Below are positions 12,001 to 25,930 of a stretch of 64,000 bases of DNA, piece by piece (within the stretch, counting starts at the first letter, position 1; every line of letters begins with the position of its first letter). Both the position numbers and the translations under genes were made by a program. The notes under the pieces were generated by a model. That model was not told where the DNA came from, did no database searches, and worked only from the letters and a program-made list of their open reading frames with translations. This DNA is from Lunularia cruciata (taxonomy: Eukaryota > Streptophyta > Marchantiopsida > Lunulariales > Lunulariaceae): positions 9,368,001 to 9,432,000 of the forward strand of contig OX419762.1 in assembly GCA_948567375.1 (NCBI GenBank), in the 5' to 3' direction.

Positions 12001-15000
12001 GTGGTGCAGAATAAAAGCCTTGTGCGGTGTGAACGACAATTTTCCAATCGAACGGTGTAGCCCACCTAATGACATTTTAGAGAAGAAGACAAGAACTTAC
12101 ATATTAAACATTTAGCTCAGAGGAAAACTATTACTTCACGAGAAACTTAAACAATGCTATTTTCTCCATAAGTGGGAAAAACTGTCTTTCTCAAAGTAGC
12201 AAGCAGACTCACAGTTTCACCAACTGCTTGACCGCGCTCCTTGGCTACCCGATCAGCCAATCCAATTGCAGACAACCTTCTGGGTTGGGTGCAGATTATG
12301 TTGCATGCTGCTCCTTTCTCTCTCTCAATGTAATCTTCCAGCACATATTGAGGCACCTTGAAGTAAAGTCATGCATAACAGTTAGTGTAAACTGAGTGGA
12401 TCTTTAACGTATCACTCATGTACATTTTGCATAAGCGTTAGAAACTGGGGAGGGCGAGAAATGTAGAAGGTTCAGCAAGGATTCCTTGTAAATTCCAGTC
12501 CTCATGGACATTCAGAACATTAGCATTCATTTCCTCTGTTATTGTAAGGTAGAAGTCAATACCTGAGTGCTCTTCCCGCATCCAGTCTGACCGGCAACGA
12601 CTGTGACGTTATGAGAATTGATGGCTCTTAGAAGATCCTCGCGTTGTTTAAACGCTGGCAATTTTGACCTGGTGCCCCAAAGATTTCCTGCCTTCCGAAG
12701 ATGCTCCCACTCGTTCTTCATCTTCATACTTTCCTTACTAAAGTCGACCGCAAGCACCGACTCCCTACATCTCCCAGACTCTTGTCGTCGGGAGTGCACA
12801 CCAGAGATATCTGCATCGTGTTCCCCTTTCATATCAGCAGCTTTTTTTGGGGACAACCTCCTGAAAGCTGGCGGTACGTACGCTGCTGACGCTGGCATGT
12901 CACTTCCTTGCATAGCAGATTCACTGGGGCTCACGTTTTTAGTAGTCAGATCACCATTTTCACTTGACACTTTCTCCTTCAACAACTCGTCGACCTTATA
13001 TCTAGGTTGTTCATGTTCAGGGGCAGATTGATTCTCAGTGACAGATCTTAAAACTTTTGTAGTCACCCTTTGGGCCAACTCCGTAGCCTTCTGATGAAGC
13101 TCGAAGATCATTAGCGTTCCAAGCAGTTCCACAGCCTTCTCCACCACTTGCCTTGTGATTGCCAAGAGCAATTCTGCTGGAAGCTCACTACTCCGCATAG
13201 TTATAACGGGTATCTCGTATGGATACTTGGATCCATATGGAATTCTTACCTGCGAAAGAGATGAGTCAAGATCTTGAGTTCAAGACTCCTTTTACTTTGC
13301 ATATGCCTGAGTCTGATTCATTTACAAGATACTATGGAGACGAGGCACATGATCGATTTATGAAAAAGAGGCATACCTCCATCTCCAGACTCGCTTTAAT
13401 TTCTTCTGGAAGCATGAGATCAAAGATTAGCAAAGACTCGGTAAGCAAGGCGTCGTCTTCAAAAATCGACTGCAAAACGAGCAGTTCTTCTGCTCTTGTC
13501 TCTGTCAGCTGACTTGCGCTTTCCCCCACACCGATACAATCTGGATTGTAAGTGGTCTGAAATAGGCTACACAAAGCGACCTCCTCGTCTCCGTTGGCCT
13601 CTGACAGCGCAGCTACGCAGTCATTATAAGAATAGCCATACTCTTGCAAATGAGATAGACATGCCGTGGCAAGAGTTGAAGAAACATCATCAATCGTCTG
13701 CTTTCCCTTCACCAAGACTTGAACAGATAAATGAGAAGAGGCAGGGGCAAACTTGGAGGGTAGTTCTTGCTCAGGAACATTCATAGTCAGCCAATCAAGA
13801 ACACTGTCCAAGTCTTCTCTCTTGGTAAGGGCCAGGTTGATATGGTGTGCTTTGAACCCCATACTAAGCAGCTTTCGTCTGATAGCCGGCGATCCAATGA
13901 CCTTCTTCGAATCTCTTGCCAGATCTTTAGCACCCAACTTTGCAGGAGCTCCGAAGTCAAGCCCTCCTCTTTGTTCCTGGCCCCTTTGAGTCATTCTACC
14001 CGTCTCCTCTGAAAACCTCAATGTACTCCAATCTTCAACAATCTCAGAAGAGTCTTCAAATTTATGTACTCCGTCCTGGCTAGAGGAAACCCCATTAGAA
14101 GATTTCTCATTAGTGATTCTAGACCCATTCTCTTCTCGTTTCAACAAATCTTCCACAAGGCGCCTGTTTCCCTCACTCATAAACACGGAGTGTAGTTCTT
14201 TCGGAACTGGTACTGGTTTTGGCCTTGGTTGTGGTGGATGGGCTTTCAGATACGCCTTGCGCTCTTCAGCAGCCACGTCTAGATTATGCCATTGTTGCCG
14301 ATACTCCTCCGGGAGAATACGATCAAGCCTGCATCAAGTAGACGACCATCACCTTCCGAACTTTGAAATACCTTCATATGACACAGCAATACTTAAAATT
14401 CACATAAGGCTTGGATAGTCCCTTAAGAGACAAGTTTCTAGCCCTCCTAGGTCCGAAATATTTCCATTTCCCCATTGACTATCTCGATCTCGTCTCTAGC
14501 GTCTGCTGTGAAGATTTAGTACGTACGGCCACCTCTCCAGCAACGTGAAACGTAAGAGATAAGGAATCCTGGCATTCCGATCCAGGTCAATTCTTTGACA
14601 GCTGAACCTCGCTATGAGAAGTAGCTAAGCTCACTTCCTCTCACAATACTCTCCAACGATGTTTGAAGGAGAAAATTTAAGAATACTAAGATTTGTAGTT
14701 GAATTGAGCTTAAGACGTCCAGCTTCGCGGGACCAGGGCCTAGCCTACAAATGAATTTCTGGTTTTAATAACCGTTACTTGAGCTGACTAGCATTATTAC
14801 AGGGGACGCCATGCTAGAGTTACATTGATGTTTTACCTTCGATTGCCCATAACATGGTGCAAGCCCTTGACTGCGGCCCTATGTTGTGCCTCCTGAGACG
14901 ACCGACTTGTCGTATCCCTGTACCATAAGATGACATCGTCTTCAACCTTCTTTGGATCCGGCAGGATAATACGGCAATGAAAACCTCCCTCCACCTCTTC

Positions 15001-16208
15001 CTGCCAAAGATGAGGATTCAGTAATTTGGTTCCAGTACGTAAACCAACAGTGAACATCCAAGTCCCCTAGAAGCGGCCAGCCAAGCACTGCAATCTTGTA
15101 CCTGCCTCTAGGTCCTGATAAAGAAAAATGAGGTAAAGATAAATACAGGCTCCTTAACATCTCTCTTCTGCTCTCGGGTAGACTGAATCTAGGTGGGTCT
15201 TTACCTCTCCAAGGCAAATGTCAGATCTCAATGTCATGTAACAGTGGTAAGAACGTGTAAACAATACATAACCTGCGACTGAAATTCACTCCAGAACCTT
15301 TTCCGTCACTCATGGCACATTGAAGCTACTGGCAAGCTGAATGGAATGAAGGGTTGAACAGATGAAAAATATTACTGTGATATAAGCTGGAAAACACTGA
15401 CATGTTTGAATTTCGGAACAGGTCTCTTATTCTTTTGACACCATTCATGAAGTAGCGTTTTCGGTGTCTTGACGGGATACGACGACTGATTTGTTTGAGT
15501 TTGCCCTGAATCCAATCCACTCATTCCGGGTGGATCTGATGGAGCATCACTTCCCTCTCCCACCGATACATCCTGCAAACCATCCAGACTCTCGCCTGCG
15601 TGCTTGTTTTTCAAATGTTCCTTGAGACGCCCATCCTGTTTGAAAATCCTGTCACAGAAGGGGCAGGGCAGCGGCTGCCATCCCAAGTAACCGCCACAAC
15701 ACTTCAGAATCGCGGTCCAAAGAAATAACCACAGAATGTACCATGTCATGTCCCCAATTCACAATTTTCGTTACATGTTATTAGGTCTTACGACATCAAA
15801 CCCTCAGTAGTGATACCGAAAGAACTAACAAGCCCCCCCCCCCCCCCCCCCCCAACATTAGAAGGGCCAGAGCCAAGCATGATTCGCCTCTAAAACCTCA
15901 CAACACACGTTGAATTGGCTGATCTCCAATCAATCCTGACTACGAATCCCCTAATGTGCGTTTGTGGATTTGCAGCAGGAGGGTAGGAAAACTGCCTAAG
16001 AAACATGTAGCTGGCAATTGCATGACAATCTGAGTCTGTACAGAGAATTAAAGAAGCGGATACTGCAATCGACAAATTTATAATCGTAAATCATCCTCAC
16101 CGCTCCAGAATTTTTGGCAGAAGTGGGTGCGGCCTTTCCTCCGCAACCAGCAGCACCGGTCTTGTAGACATGGCGAACAGGCTTGCTTTTGCCGCTGCTG
16201 CTCGCCAT
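9098..16208 (-). CDS. DHX57/DHX29-type DExH-box ATP-dependent RNA helicase with N-terminal C2H2 finger
   Basis: Ten exons: 16208-16101, 15701-15402, 15000-14837, 14328-13377, 13249-12563, 12356-12213, 12065-11869, 11609-10869, 10752-10518, 10183-9098. All junctions are GT-AG and phase-consistent, giving 1537 residues. The start is the ATG of MASSSGKSK, seven codons inside an upstream in-frame ATG. Domains: C2H2 finger (C49, C52, H65, H70), a dsRNA-binding-like region (about 110-200), UBA (about 336-374), RWD (about 468-575), then the helicase core with GQTGCGKST (about 728-736), DEVH (829-832), SAT (862-864), [12 protein letters not shown] (1085-1096) and QRRGRAGR (1132-1139), and HA2/OB regions. 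The UBA-RWD-DExH order is that of DHX57; the related DHX29 helps 48S translation initiation complexes scan structured 5' leaders. Motif II is DEVH, not DEAH. The role in translation is inferred from the family. A 21-base poly-C tract lies in intron 1. Confidence 0.92.
15833..15853. repeat. Poly-C homopolymer, 21 bases
   Basis: An uninterrupted run of 21 C lies in intron 1 of the helicase, where it is a G-run on the coding strand. Such runs are length-unstable and often misread in sequencing, so the exact count is uncertain. Confidence 0.9.
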
Positions 16209-16350
16209 CGATTGCAGGTGAGCACTCACCTCCTGCCTCCCTCAAGTCATTTCAGCTCTGTCTCTCGTTGTCCTGTGCCCCTCACAGGCGTTTTGTGTCT
16301 CTGAGGATTCTTTCCTGTCCTTCCTCCTCACTCCCTGGAGAGGACTCTTG

Positions 16351-16372
16351 TCCTGCTCCTGCTCCTGCTCCT
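16351..16372. repeat. TCCTGC hexanucleotide microsatellite
   Basis: About three and a half units of TCCTGC lie 143 bp upstream of the helicase start codon, probably in its promoter or leader. The pyrimidine-rich context extends from about 16200 to 16390. Confidence 0.7.
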
Positions 16373-16399
16373 CTCTTGTTCACAGGACCCTCTGCTTGA

Positions 16400-18430
16400 C
16401 TTTACTCTCAAGTATGTTTACTTTGCGTCATCAGAGACTACCCCTTTCAGATTTTGGCAAGAGTCTAGTACTGCTCCTGTTCCACTGTTGGGCATCCCAC
16501 AGAAGAAACTTATGATAAGAGTTTAGTGAAATCTAGGGCTTTTCAGCCTAAGATTCATCTCTTGTGAGTACTTTACCTTGTTACATACATTCATCACTTC
16601 TACTCTGTCTTCTCCAGTTAAGATTCAGAAGGCTGTTTGTGTAGGTGTGTGCCATGAAGGAGTGAGTTTTCCATTGTGTTGTTGTAAAAATGCAAGTTGT
16701 AGGACATGGTGAAGTTTGCGTTCACTAAGAAACCATCAATCTAGAATTACTTACTTGCATACATGGTAGATTCCGAATTTCAGAGACTTCTATTTCCAGC
16801 TTTGTGAAAGATCTAAACCTAAGGCACAGAATATTATAACTGGCTTTGTCCATGCTCTCATGGAGTTTGACTTCCACTTGGACTAGATGAAGACTATTGA
16901 GAATCAAAGAGGAGCTTGGCTGTTACCAAATTCTCTTTGGTTTGTTTCGAAGACCTTTCCCATTTGTATTGGGTCAAACTTTAGAACGAGAGGATACATT
17001 CTGTTAATACGTTGAGCATACTATATCAAGTCATTGAACTAGGAACGCTTTTAGTTCTTTGATGTCTCGAACCTTAAATTATGTCGTAGTAGCTTGATAG
17101 GAGAAGTTCTGTTTAAAGTTACTACTTCATAGCATTACTTGAGTTAACATTCAACAGAATAGATAGAATTAAAAAATGGTATCTTTGTGTGTTTTGGAGT
17201 TAGTGTAATGTGACTATATTTTTTGAAGGTGATTACTCCCATGTTATTTATCCACTAGTATGTTTTCACTTGCATGTATTTTCTTAATGCCATTTGCATA
17301 TCTTCGTTTGCCTTCTGCCTTGCGCTACAGTCATTACTTATTTGTCTATGCTGATGTATAAATGAAAATGGCCAACTTGTGGGATTGTAGTTGATTTTTC
17401 TTCATGTAGATCATCTAGGTGGTTTTGATACTTCTTTATCTTGTTAACGGGGTAGATAGTTTGTTGCTAAATCGTTGATGAGAATTAATAACTATCTTTC
17501 AGTTGCGCATGAAGGATTACACTTCCTTCACATATCTACTGTAAATTTTCTGTATATTTTCTAGCTTACTGTTCTTTCCTACTGTTCGGCTCCCTCGTTC
17601 GGCCAATTTTCTGTCAATCGCCACTGTTTAAGGCCTACCAATTTCGACTTCACTTTTACTGAATTACAAATTGCCAGAAATTATATTTGATTTTTTAAGT
17701 ATTTTGACTTCCCAGTTGATTTGACCTGTAAATGAAAAAATCTAAACGGTTTCTTTATATTTCATCCATTTAATTCTTTTCCTTCAAGATAATTTCTATA
17801 ACTTCTACCCGCGTCTTATCTGCTATCTTAACGTTTGATCTCACTTCCATCAATATAGCTATGTTCTTGGCAACTCAAAGTGGACACCAGTTATCAGTAA
17901 ACCAGAAGAACCGTCTCTTGAGAAAAATACCAACTGCAGGGGCACTCAAGCATGAAAAATAAAAATACAACAACGAGATATACGAAATATATTTTGAGAA
18001 AAAAATAATTTGATCTTGTAGTGAATAAGACTTCGATTTTATAAAACATGTCGACAAATTAGTCATCATCAAACCATCATATTTTATAGAGTGACAAGTC
18101 CACCGGAGAACCGAAGGGCGCTGAGCTGATGATAAACAACTGGGACTATACAGAGAGATTCGGGGGAAAAAATGGTGTACGCCTCTTCTGCACTGACTTC
18201 TATTTTCATCGTACAATTTACCAGCAACTCGTACAGAGCTAAGTCGTTGCTGGCAACGAGTAATGTACATCATCTACTGGAATTTGTCAATAGCCTGCAC
18301 ATCCAACAGTCGACAGTCAAATTTTGAATACCCTCACAACGGAGTGAATGTCGATAACCAGGAACTTAGACAGAATGACACGGAAGATTGAAAGAACAGA
18401 AGGAATGCGAGAAAAAATCTCTCTAAAGAA
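16400..18430. other. Intergenic region between helicase and Lhca2
   Basis: No coding frame with family resemblance is visible on either strand. The part near 18430 should contain the 3' untranslated region of the Lhca2 gene, and a 132-codon open frame there (17875-18273, minus) resembles nothing known. The stretch 16500-17850 is AT-rich and looks non-coding. Confidence 0.5.
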
Positions 18431-19768
<1,338 letters not shown>

Positions 19769-19964
19769 TTTGGCAGCTCTGAGGATAGGCAGATGGACAG
19801 GCTTCTATTGCAGAGGGGACGAGCGAGAGCTGGAGCTGAGGCAAATTCAACTCCTCGGTCTGGACTCTGCTTTCGGCCGCTCGAACACTATCAGTCGATA
19901 AAATTGTAAGGCCAAATTGCTCCGAAGTGGATCAGAGATCGGTCTTCGGAACCCACTCGGGGCG

Positions 19965-20044
19965 ATTGGTGGAGCACCGGCAATACGCCGTACCTATTGG
20001 TTGGGGCGGCATCCCAGCTATCGGGACCAGCGAGCTCCCATTGG
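19965..20044 (-). promoter_or_regulatory. CCAAT-box cluster upstream of Lhca2
   Basis: Three ATTGG motifs (CCAAT on the coding strand) lie at 19965-19969, 19996-20000 and 20040-20044, 200-275 bp upstream of the proposed Lhca2 start. Clustered CCAAT boxes bind NF-Y factors and are common in promoters of photosynthesis genes. No clear TATA box was seen. The surrounding 19900-20200 is noticeably GC-richer than its neighbours. Confidence 0.45.
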
Positions 20045-20425
20045 CGCTCCCGATTGCTCCTATTCGCCCTCTTGTCCGCCCTGCCTTGCTGGCACGCTCC
20101 ACCTGCCAACATGGCTGGTTCTTGGTGACACCTCGGCATGCTTCATGCGCAAAACACGCGCAGTAATGCACCATGCGTACATCGTCTCATGCCTCGCTTC
20201 CTCATGCCCATCCCCTGTTGTGCAGCACCTTCTTTCACCGATAACTTGCGTAAACGGTGATCGCTATCTCGATCCAAAGCGGCGATCCTGATGTCAGTCT
20301 CAGTGGCTTTCAATTCGCCGGCGCCTGTCGTTATCCAACGACTCTACTACAAGAACGCAGTGACAAGCACGTTCGTGTACTACAGGTTACTATAGACCGA
20401 GGCAATCTACATTGAAGATAACCTT

Positions 20426-20548
20426 AGGGTAGATTTCTCATACCGATATTATTGTGGCTTAGTTTCATTTTACTTCTTATATTTTATGAGTGTGAAACTT
20501 GATGGAATCATCTCATCCTTTTTGATATCTTACGCGATCGCCTTTTCA
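20426..20548 (+). mobile_element. LINE-like 3'-end fragment, copy 1
   Basis: The stretch GGTAGATTTCTCAT ... ACGCGATCGCCTTTTC aligns with the 3' tails at 25800-25930 and, reversed, 57733-57863. Landmarks shared in order are AGATTTCTCAT, GGCTTAG, CATTTTAC, CTTGATGG and CGCCTTTT. It is an old, diverged copy. Confidence 0.65.
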
Positions 20549-23215
20549 CCTTTCTCATGTCGGCCCCTTTTTACCCCATCTCTACTATTTTCCATAAATC
20601 TGGCATCCATGACATATCTTTCCATATATACCATATAATAGGTTCGAGTAATCATATGTTGTTGATACAGTATTATATATCGATGTCATTGAGGTCATTA
20701 CAAATGTTGGATATCCCCTAGAACTTTGCATTTACTGCTGCTTCTTACAGTATGACTCCAGGCTGCCGCGACGCCCGCTAAACCCATATTTCACCCTACT
20801 CCAGAGTTTGCTCTATGTATATATGATCAACTTCTCCTTCTGTGGAGCCGCAGTGAGAACCGAAACTCATAGCGATCTCCGACTTCCCGGGCTTATTCGC
20901 GTTACCGCATACTCAAGCGAAGGCATGCAAATGGACAAATTACCTTAATGTGGCTTCTCCCTATACATCTCCAAACATCCGGATAATATGGATGAGCTAC
21001 GGTGATGCATGTCTGATGTGTAGCCATGCTTGCATGTATGAGGTATGTTACCATGTCATCCACAGCAATCCGTGATCCATGCCAGTGAGCATCCGGACTC
21101 CATGAATCATGGAACACCAAATCCGAAGGCGCAGCAATCATCATCCTGTATTCTAAACATCAGATAAACTGTATTCTTCACCATATCCAGAGTGAATATG
21201 GCCATAAATCCGGTCTTCGCCTCTATCTTATGTTGATCTTCTAATTGGTTTCCACCTCGATACATCCGGATACACGCTAAATTAAGCGACAATCCGTTAG
21301 ACTCTGGCTATTTTGGTGACAGAGATGACTTCGGATAAACCTCTCGTGAAATTTAGGCAAGGATCCAAGGCCAATGACAGCAATTGTCCTCCCTAATTGT
21401 TCTGGGGCTAGCTGAGCTCGCCAATCTGCTCTTAGCAGAATTTCATCAAATGATAAATCCTACATTCTATGTATTTAACTTCTCTTTATATATTGGGATA
21501 GGAATATATTCTACCTTGATCCATATATCGTTTCTGGATTGTAGTGATAATATGTATTTGGCAGGTGAATTAAGGAAAATTAGAAATCTATATAGGGACC
21601 TTTTAATCTTATAGGCGAAATAAACATTTAGAGCATATTATCCTCAGGTTCGTAACTCAAGATGTGAAAATCTACACTTACATAACTATATTACTCAATC
21701 ATAATGTGCTTCTAATACTTCATTTGGAAAAAGCAAGATGAGTTGATATTAGTCTCCCTTATGCTAGCTTATAGGTTTGTTTAGTCAAAAATAATCAAAT
21801 ATCAAACTAATCAAAATGTCAAACTAGATACATAATTCATATATATGTCTTTTTTTTATATGAAAGATATGTATTAAGAAGATTTTCCTTCTAGAAAAGC
21901 TTGGAAATGGAAAATCTCTTCAAAGCTTAAAATATTAAAGATGCTTATAAACACGTAGCATTATAGTAAAAGTGAGTAGTAAATGGTAAGTGAGGAACAA
22001 ACACTTGCTCATGCAGGCTATAAATAACACAGCTACATAATAAAATTTTAGTTAAAACATCATAGTACTTTACATAGTTATAAAACGTTCAAGAATGTCA
22101 AATACATAATCAATTAATATAGTAAAAATTAGCATGAGTAATTAAAGGTATTTTACTTTCTTCTAGGTTGTACTATGTTATATATACACATGAAGGAAAG
22201 TATGAAAGCTAGTATGGCATCTCATGAATTACTTCTTCATAAGGTTTAACTTTACAAGGGATAAGATTTGTGGTCCTATTATTCTAAAATGTAATTTTTG
22301 GTCTAGAATATGCAATTGTGTTCCCACTTTAGTTGGCAATATAATATTCTACGCATCTTTGAAATCGATTGAATCCAAAGCTTCAAATGACATGGAACTT
22401 TGTAATTGTAGTGTAAGTGTTAAAGAATTGGAAGACACCTGGATTTAAGATATATCACAAGATCTAACATAACCTCAAATCTTGAAATCAATATTTTGGT
22501 GCAAGTTTTAAGTTTACAGATATACTATAATTGTTATTTATAAAAAGGTTAGGAAGATATGTGTTAAGTATTTTTTGTACATATGGATTTGTAATGAATA
22601 GATCATAATTACTTAATAAAGTACCTAAACATACTACATTAACTATGATTATAATTTTTATTTTTATTTTAAATTAATTTATAAAATCATTTTATTTTTA
22701 TTGTTTTAATATGGTTCTATACTAAATATAAATATATTAATGGATTATATTATATTATAAAAATATTTCTATTGAAATATATTTTTATCATAATTGATTA
22801 TATTATATTGTATTATCAAATAATTCCTCCAAGAGCCATTTAATTTGCTAAATTCCATTTGATATATTTGATTAATGTTATTTTTTGAGATATTTGAAAT
22901 TTACCTTCAAATAGTAGGTGAACATACTATTGTATGCTAATGCATTATTTCTATTCTTCATAATTTTTATTTTATTTTTATATGTTTTAATATCAATAAT
23001 TTTGGGGAAAATTATTATCTAAAAGTTATGGAAGATTAAGTGCATCTAAATTGTTATTATTTATAATTTTTAATATTTAAATTTTTAATATTTTTAACAT
23101 ATTTAAATTTTTATTATGCAAATTTAATGGATATAAAAATAAGGAGTATATTTATTTCTAGATAATTAAGTTGAGTCTCTAATTTGTAGATATTAGAGAT
23201 TTATGATTTACAATG

Positions 23216-23277
<62 letters not shown>

Positions 23278-25311
23278 TAAATTTTATTTTTAATAGCAAA
23301 TTATTGAATTTTTCAATATATCTAATGATCATATACACAATTGAGGATGTCTTTTATAAGAATTAATATACTGAATACCCACTCTGTTTTGTCAAAAAAT
23401 TTACTCATCAGTATATCTTATAAAAAATATTTTATTAATAAAATCATACTAATATGTATAGTTAGCTGCATGTAAGGTATATTGAGTTGTGATGGATCAT
23501 AATATTCAAAAAAGTCATATTCAATATTAACAGTCATATTGAGTGTTCATTCCATATTAACAAACATACATACCTAAATAATTCAGTAATGCTTTGTAAA
23601 ATATTTAGATAAAATTTTGCTTAATATGATCATAAAAATAGTAAAATAGGTATATTTTGGTAAAATCAATTTAATTTTAGGTGACTAACAATTATGATAC
23701 AAGTCAAAGTTTTCAAGTCTCTATTTTAGAACATATTTAAAGTTTACAAAGAATTTATATTCATTTTATTTCCTAATGAATGGATGGAACTAATCCCTTG
23801 TTTTTTAATGATAGTTTAGGATAATACTTTGATTAGGATTAGCTTAGGAATTATTCCTTTTTATTACTAATTTACACTATTTTGATTAAAAAAAACTCCA
23901 TATGCATGATGTATTGAGTTCTTTGAAATATTTTGTTAATATAATGTAAAAATTATGTTCTAGAAATTTTAATTGATAATGTTAGTTTTTTTAATTCTTT
24001 TAGAACCAATAGATGTGCATGTTGCTACTAAAAGTAAAGAATTCAATTAAAACTAAAATTTTAGCTTTATTTTTACCCTTGTACTTGGGAAAAGCTAATT
24101 GTGCTATAGATGTAAAAAAGTCACAATATTCTGAAACGACATATTTAAGCTTTTCAAATGATACTTCCATGATTCATATATGATTTAGGAATGACGTGAA
24201 ACCATCCGCAGAATTAGCTAAAATTTTAAAATTTTGTTTAATATTTTTATCTTATTCTTTATCACTTACATGACCTTAATGTTAAAGTTTGAAAATTAAA
24301 CAAATGAATGAGCTAAAAGGCATGAAAAAATTTCCTAGAACTTTATTTATGATGGTAAAATTATAAAATTTCTGCTGATTTGAAAAATAATTTTATTTTA
24401 TTTTATAAATGAATCTTAATTTTTTAGAGAAAAATATATCATACTTTGTATTTCTAGTTCAAACCACTTCCCTTATAAGACCTGTAGATTACAGTTTTTT
24501 ACTTCATAAGAATATCTCTAGGTTATTAATATATGTTAAAAAGAATAATATACTATAAAATTTTAATTGAGTGAATATCTAATTTTAAAGTCTCCGATAA
24601 ATTTGAAGCTTGTTTATATATCATGATGATCTTTTTCTCATGATCATCATAAATGGAATTATCGAAATTCAGCATGCATAAAACTTATTTAATTTTGGAA
24701 AGTAGTTATATATTTTGTGGAATATCACCTTCTTACATGATCATGTTTATCCCCACCTTGGATTAATGGCTTGTACTTCGAAATTTGAAAGTACAAGAGA
24801 GAGGTAAAGAGACAACGGAAGTCTAAGAATATCGTTGCGAAAAAAAGGTTCGGAGGTCGCAAGCTATAATAATCTCTCCATAAGCATTTGCCAGAATTTT
24901 AAAATCGAAGAATAAGATTCTTTTCTAATTGTGGAATTGCCAATTTTTGTGTTATATGACTAGAGAAGTAGTATATCTGAGACTATTAGTGTGCTGCCAT
25001 TGGCTATGATATGACCTTTGTCTTCTCAGTCATTTTCCAAAGTTTCACAGACTTCTTCACTTCTCGTTTAAGTATTAATAACCATATTCTGAGAGTCAAC
25101 ATCGAAATATTCAGATTTTAATATATAGATGTTTTGTAAGCAGAATCACTTTCTACTCTTTTCTCATATCTCTCACAGTCCCTTGACACTATCTAAACGT
25201 ATGAGCATCCAGCAAGATAATCCGGTTTACTTGACCCTCATGCTAATTCACTTTGACTTTCTGAAGTTAAGTAACATGCATCAGACATTGTTCTACTCAA
25301 TCCCCTAACCT
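20549..25311. other. AT-rich gene-free region
   Basis: The region is very AT-rich, especially 21600-24700, with short homopolymer runs and no reading frame resembling a known protein. A few CATCCGGATA-like motifs recur between 20970 and 21280 but do not form a regular array. Confidence 0.6.
23219..23274. repeat. (AT)n microsatellite, about 28 units
   Basis: An uninterrupted AT dinucleotide run of about 56 bp lies in the centre of the AT-rich region. It can extrude as a cruciform and is probably length-polymorphic. Confidence 0.9.
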
Positions 25312-25364
25312 ACAGTTGGAGGACATACAGTATATCAGTCATATATTGTATGTCCTCCAACTGT
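25312..25364. repeat. Short inverted repeat (hairpin)
   Basis: Arms ACAGTTGGAGGACATACA and TGTATGTCCTCCAACTGT are perfect 18-bp complements, with further partial pairing towards a loop of roughly 10 bases. It lies directly upstream of the LINE-like fragment. The hairpin is short for a plant microRNA precursor and could be a foldback relic. Confidence 0.8.
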
Positions 25365-25378
25365 GTACGGTGTTATGA

Positions 25379-25930
25379 TTGATATATTGTGTTAGTAGCA
25401 CCAGTTGGGACGTGGACCCTACACGGGATACAGTATCGGAGGGAGTGATTACCCATCTCCTTGGATGTGCGGCGAGTGCAGCAGCAGGTCGTAAGGTTTC
25501 CAAGTATAGGGGCATGCAGCGGGGTCATCTTTTTGTTACTCTAGCCTTGGAGTTATACGGAGCTATGGACACGGCATTTGACACATTTGTCAAGGAGTGC
25601 ACGAGAGCTTATCATGTTAAGCGTAAGGGTACCACTCTTACTCTCATACTTTGTAGTATATTTTAGACAACATGTGTCCATTGTTCTACAGAGTGCAGTG
25701 GTTAGTGCAATCCATAAGAGAGCAATCACATTAGGTAATGTTTCTTCAGATGCTCCAGTTGTGTGGAGACCATACTACTTGCATAGCTCAGATATCTTAA
25801 GTGCGGTCAGGCAGATTTCTCATATAGACTCTATTAGTGCTTAGCCCCATATTACATTTTTTGTCTCTCCCTTGTAAGGCTTGATGATGGGGTCTTCCCA
25901 TTCTTCATTTTTCCTCCGCGGTCGCCTTTT
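25379..25930 (+). mobile_element. LINE-like element, 3' coding end plus 3' tail (copy 2)
   Basis: This is the longest copy of the family. The open stretch 25379-25666 gives WDVDPTRDTV, then AASAAAGRKVSKYRG and LFVTLALELYGAM. The pattern resembles the domain that follows reverse transcriptase in some LINE-like elements, where WDVT, KxxKY and an xxALExYG block recur. A frameshift moves the frame to 25664-25844 (RQHVSIVLQSAVVSAIHKRA). The 3' tail 25845-25930 contains TTGTCTCTCCCTTGTAAGG and ends at GGTCGCCTTTT. The reverse transcriptase itself is missing, as expected of a 5'-truncated insertion. The protein assignment comes from memory of family patterns and is moderate. Confidence 0.6.

Noticed and set aside
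15060-15110. Mini-exon coding GPRGR between helicase exons 2 and 3
   Set aside because: Its end phase does not fit the next exon; direct joining of 15402 to 15000 keeps phase 0 and matches the length of the corresponding DHX57 region.
17875-18273. 132-codon minus-strand open frame downstream of Lhca2
   Set aside because: The translation is low-complexity and unlike known proteins; the position suits an Lhca2 3' untranslated region.
19891-20291. Several overlapping open frames in the GC-richer block upstream of Lhca2
   Set aside because: Frames are open on both strands at once with no family resemblance; composition explains them and the block is better read as promoter.
25312-25364. MicroRNA precursor
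   Set aside because: The total foldback is only about 53 bases with a tiny loop and no extended lower stem, short for a plant precursor; kept only as an inverted repeat.
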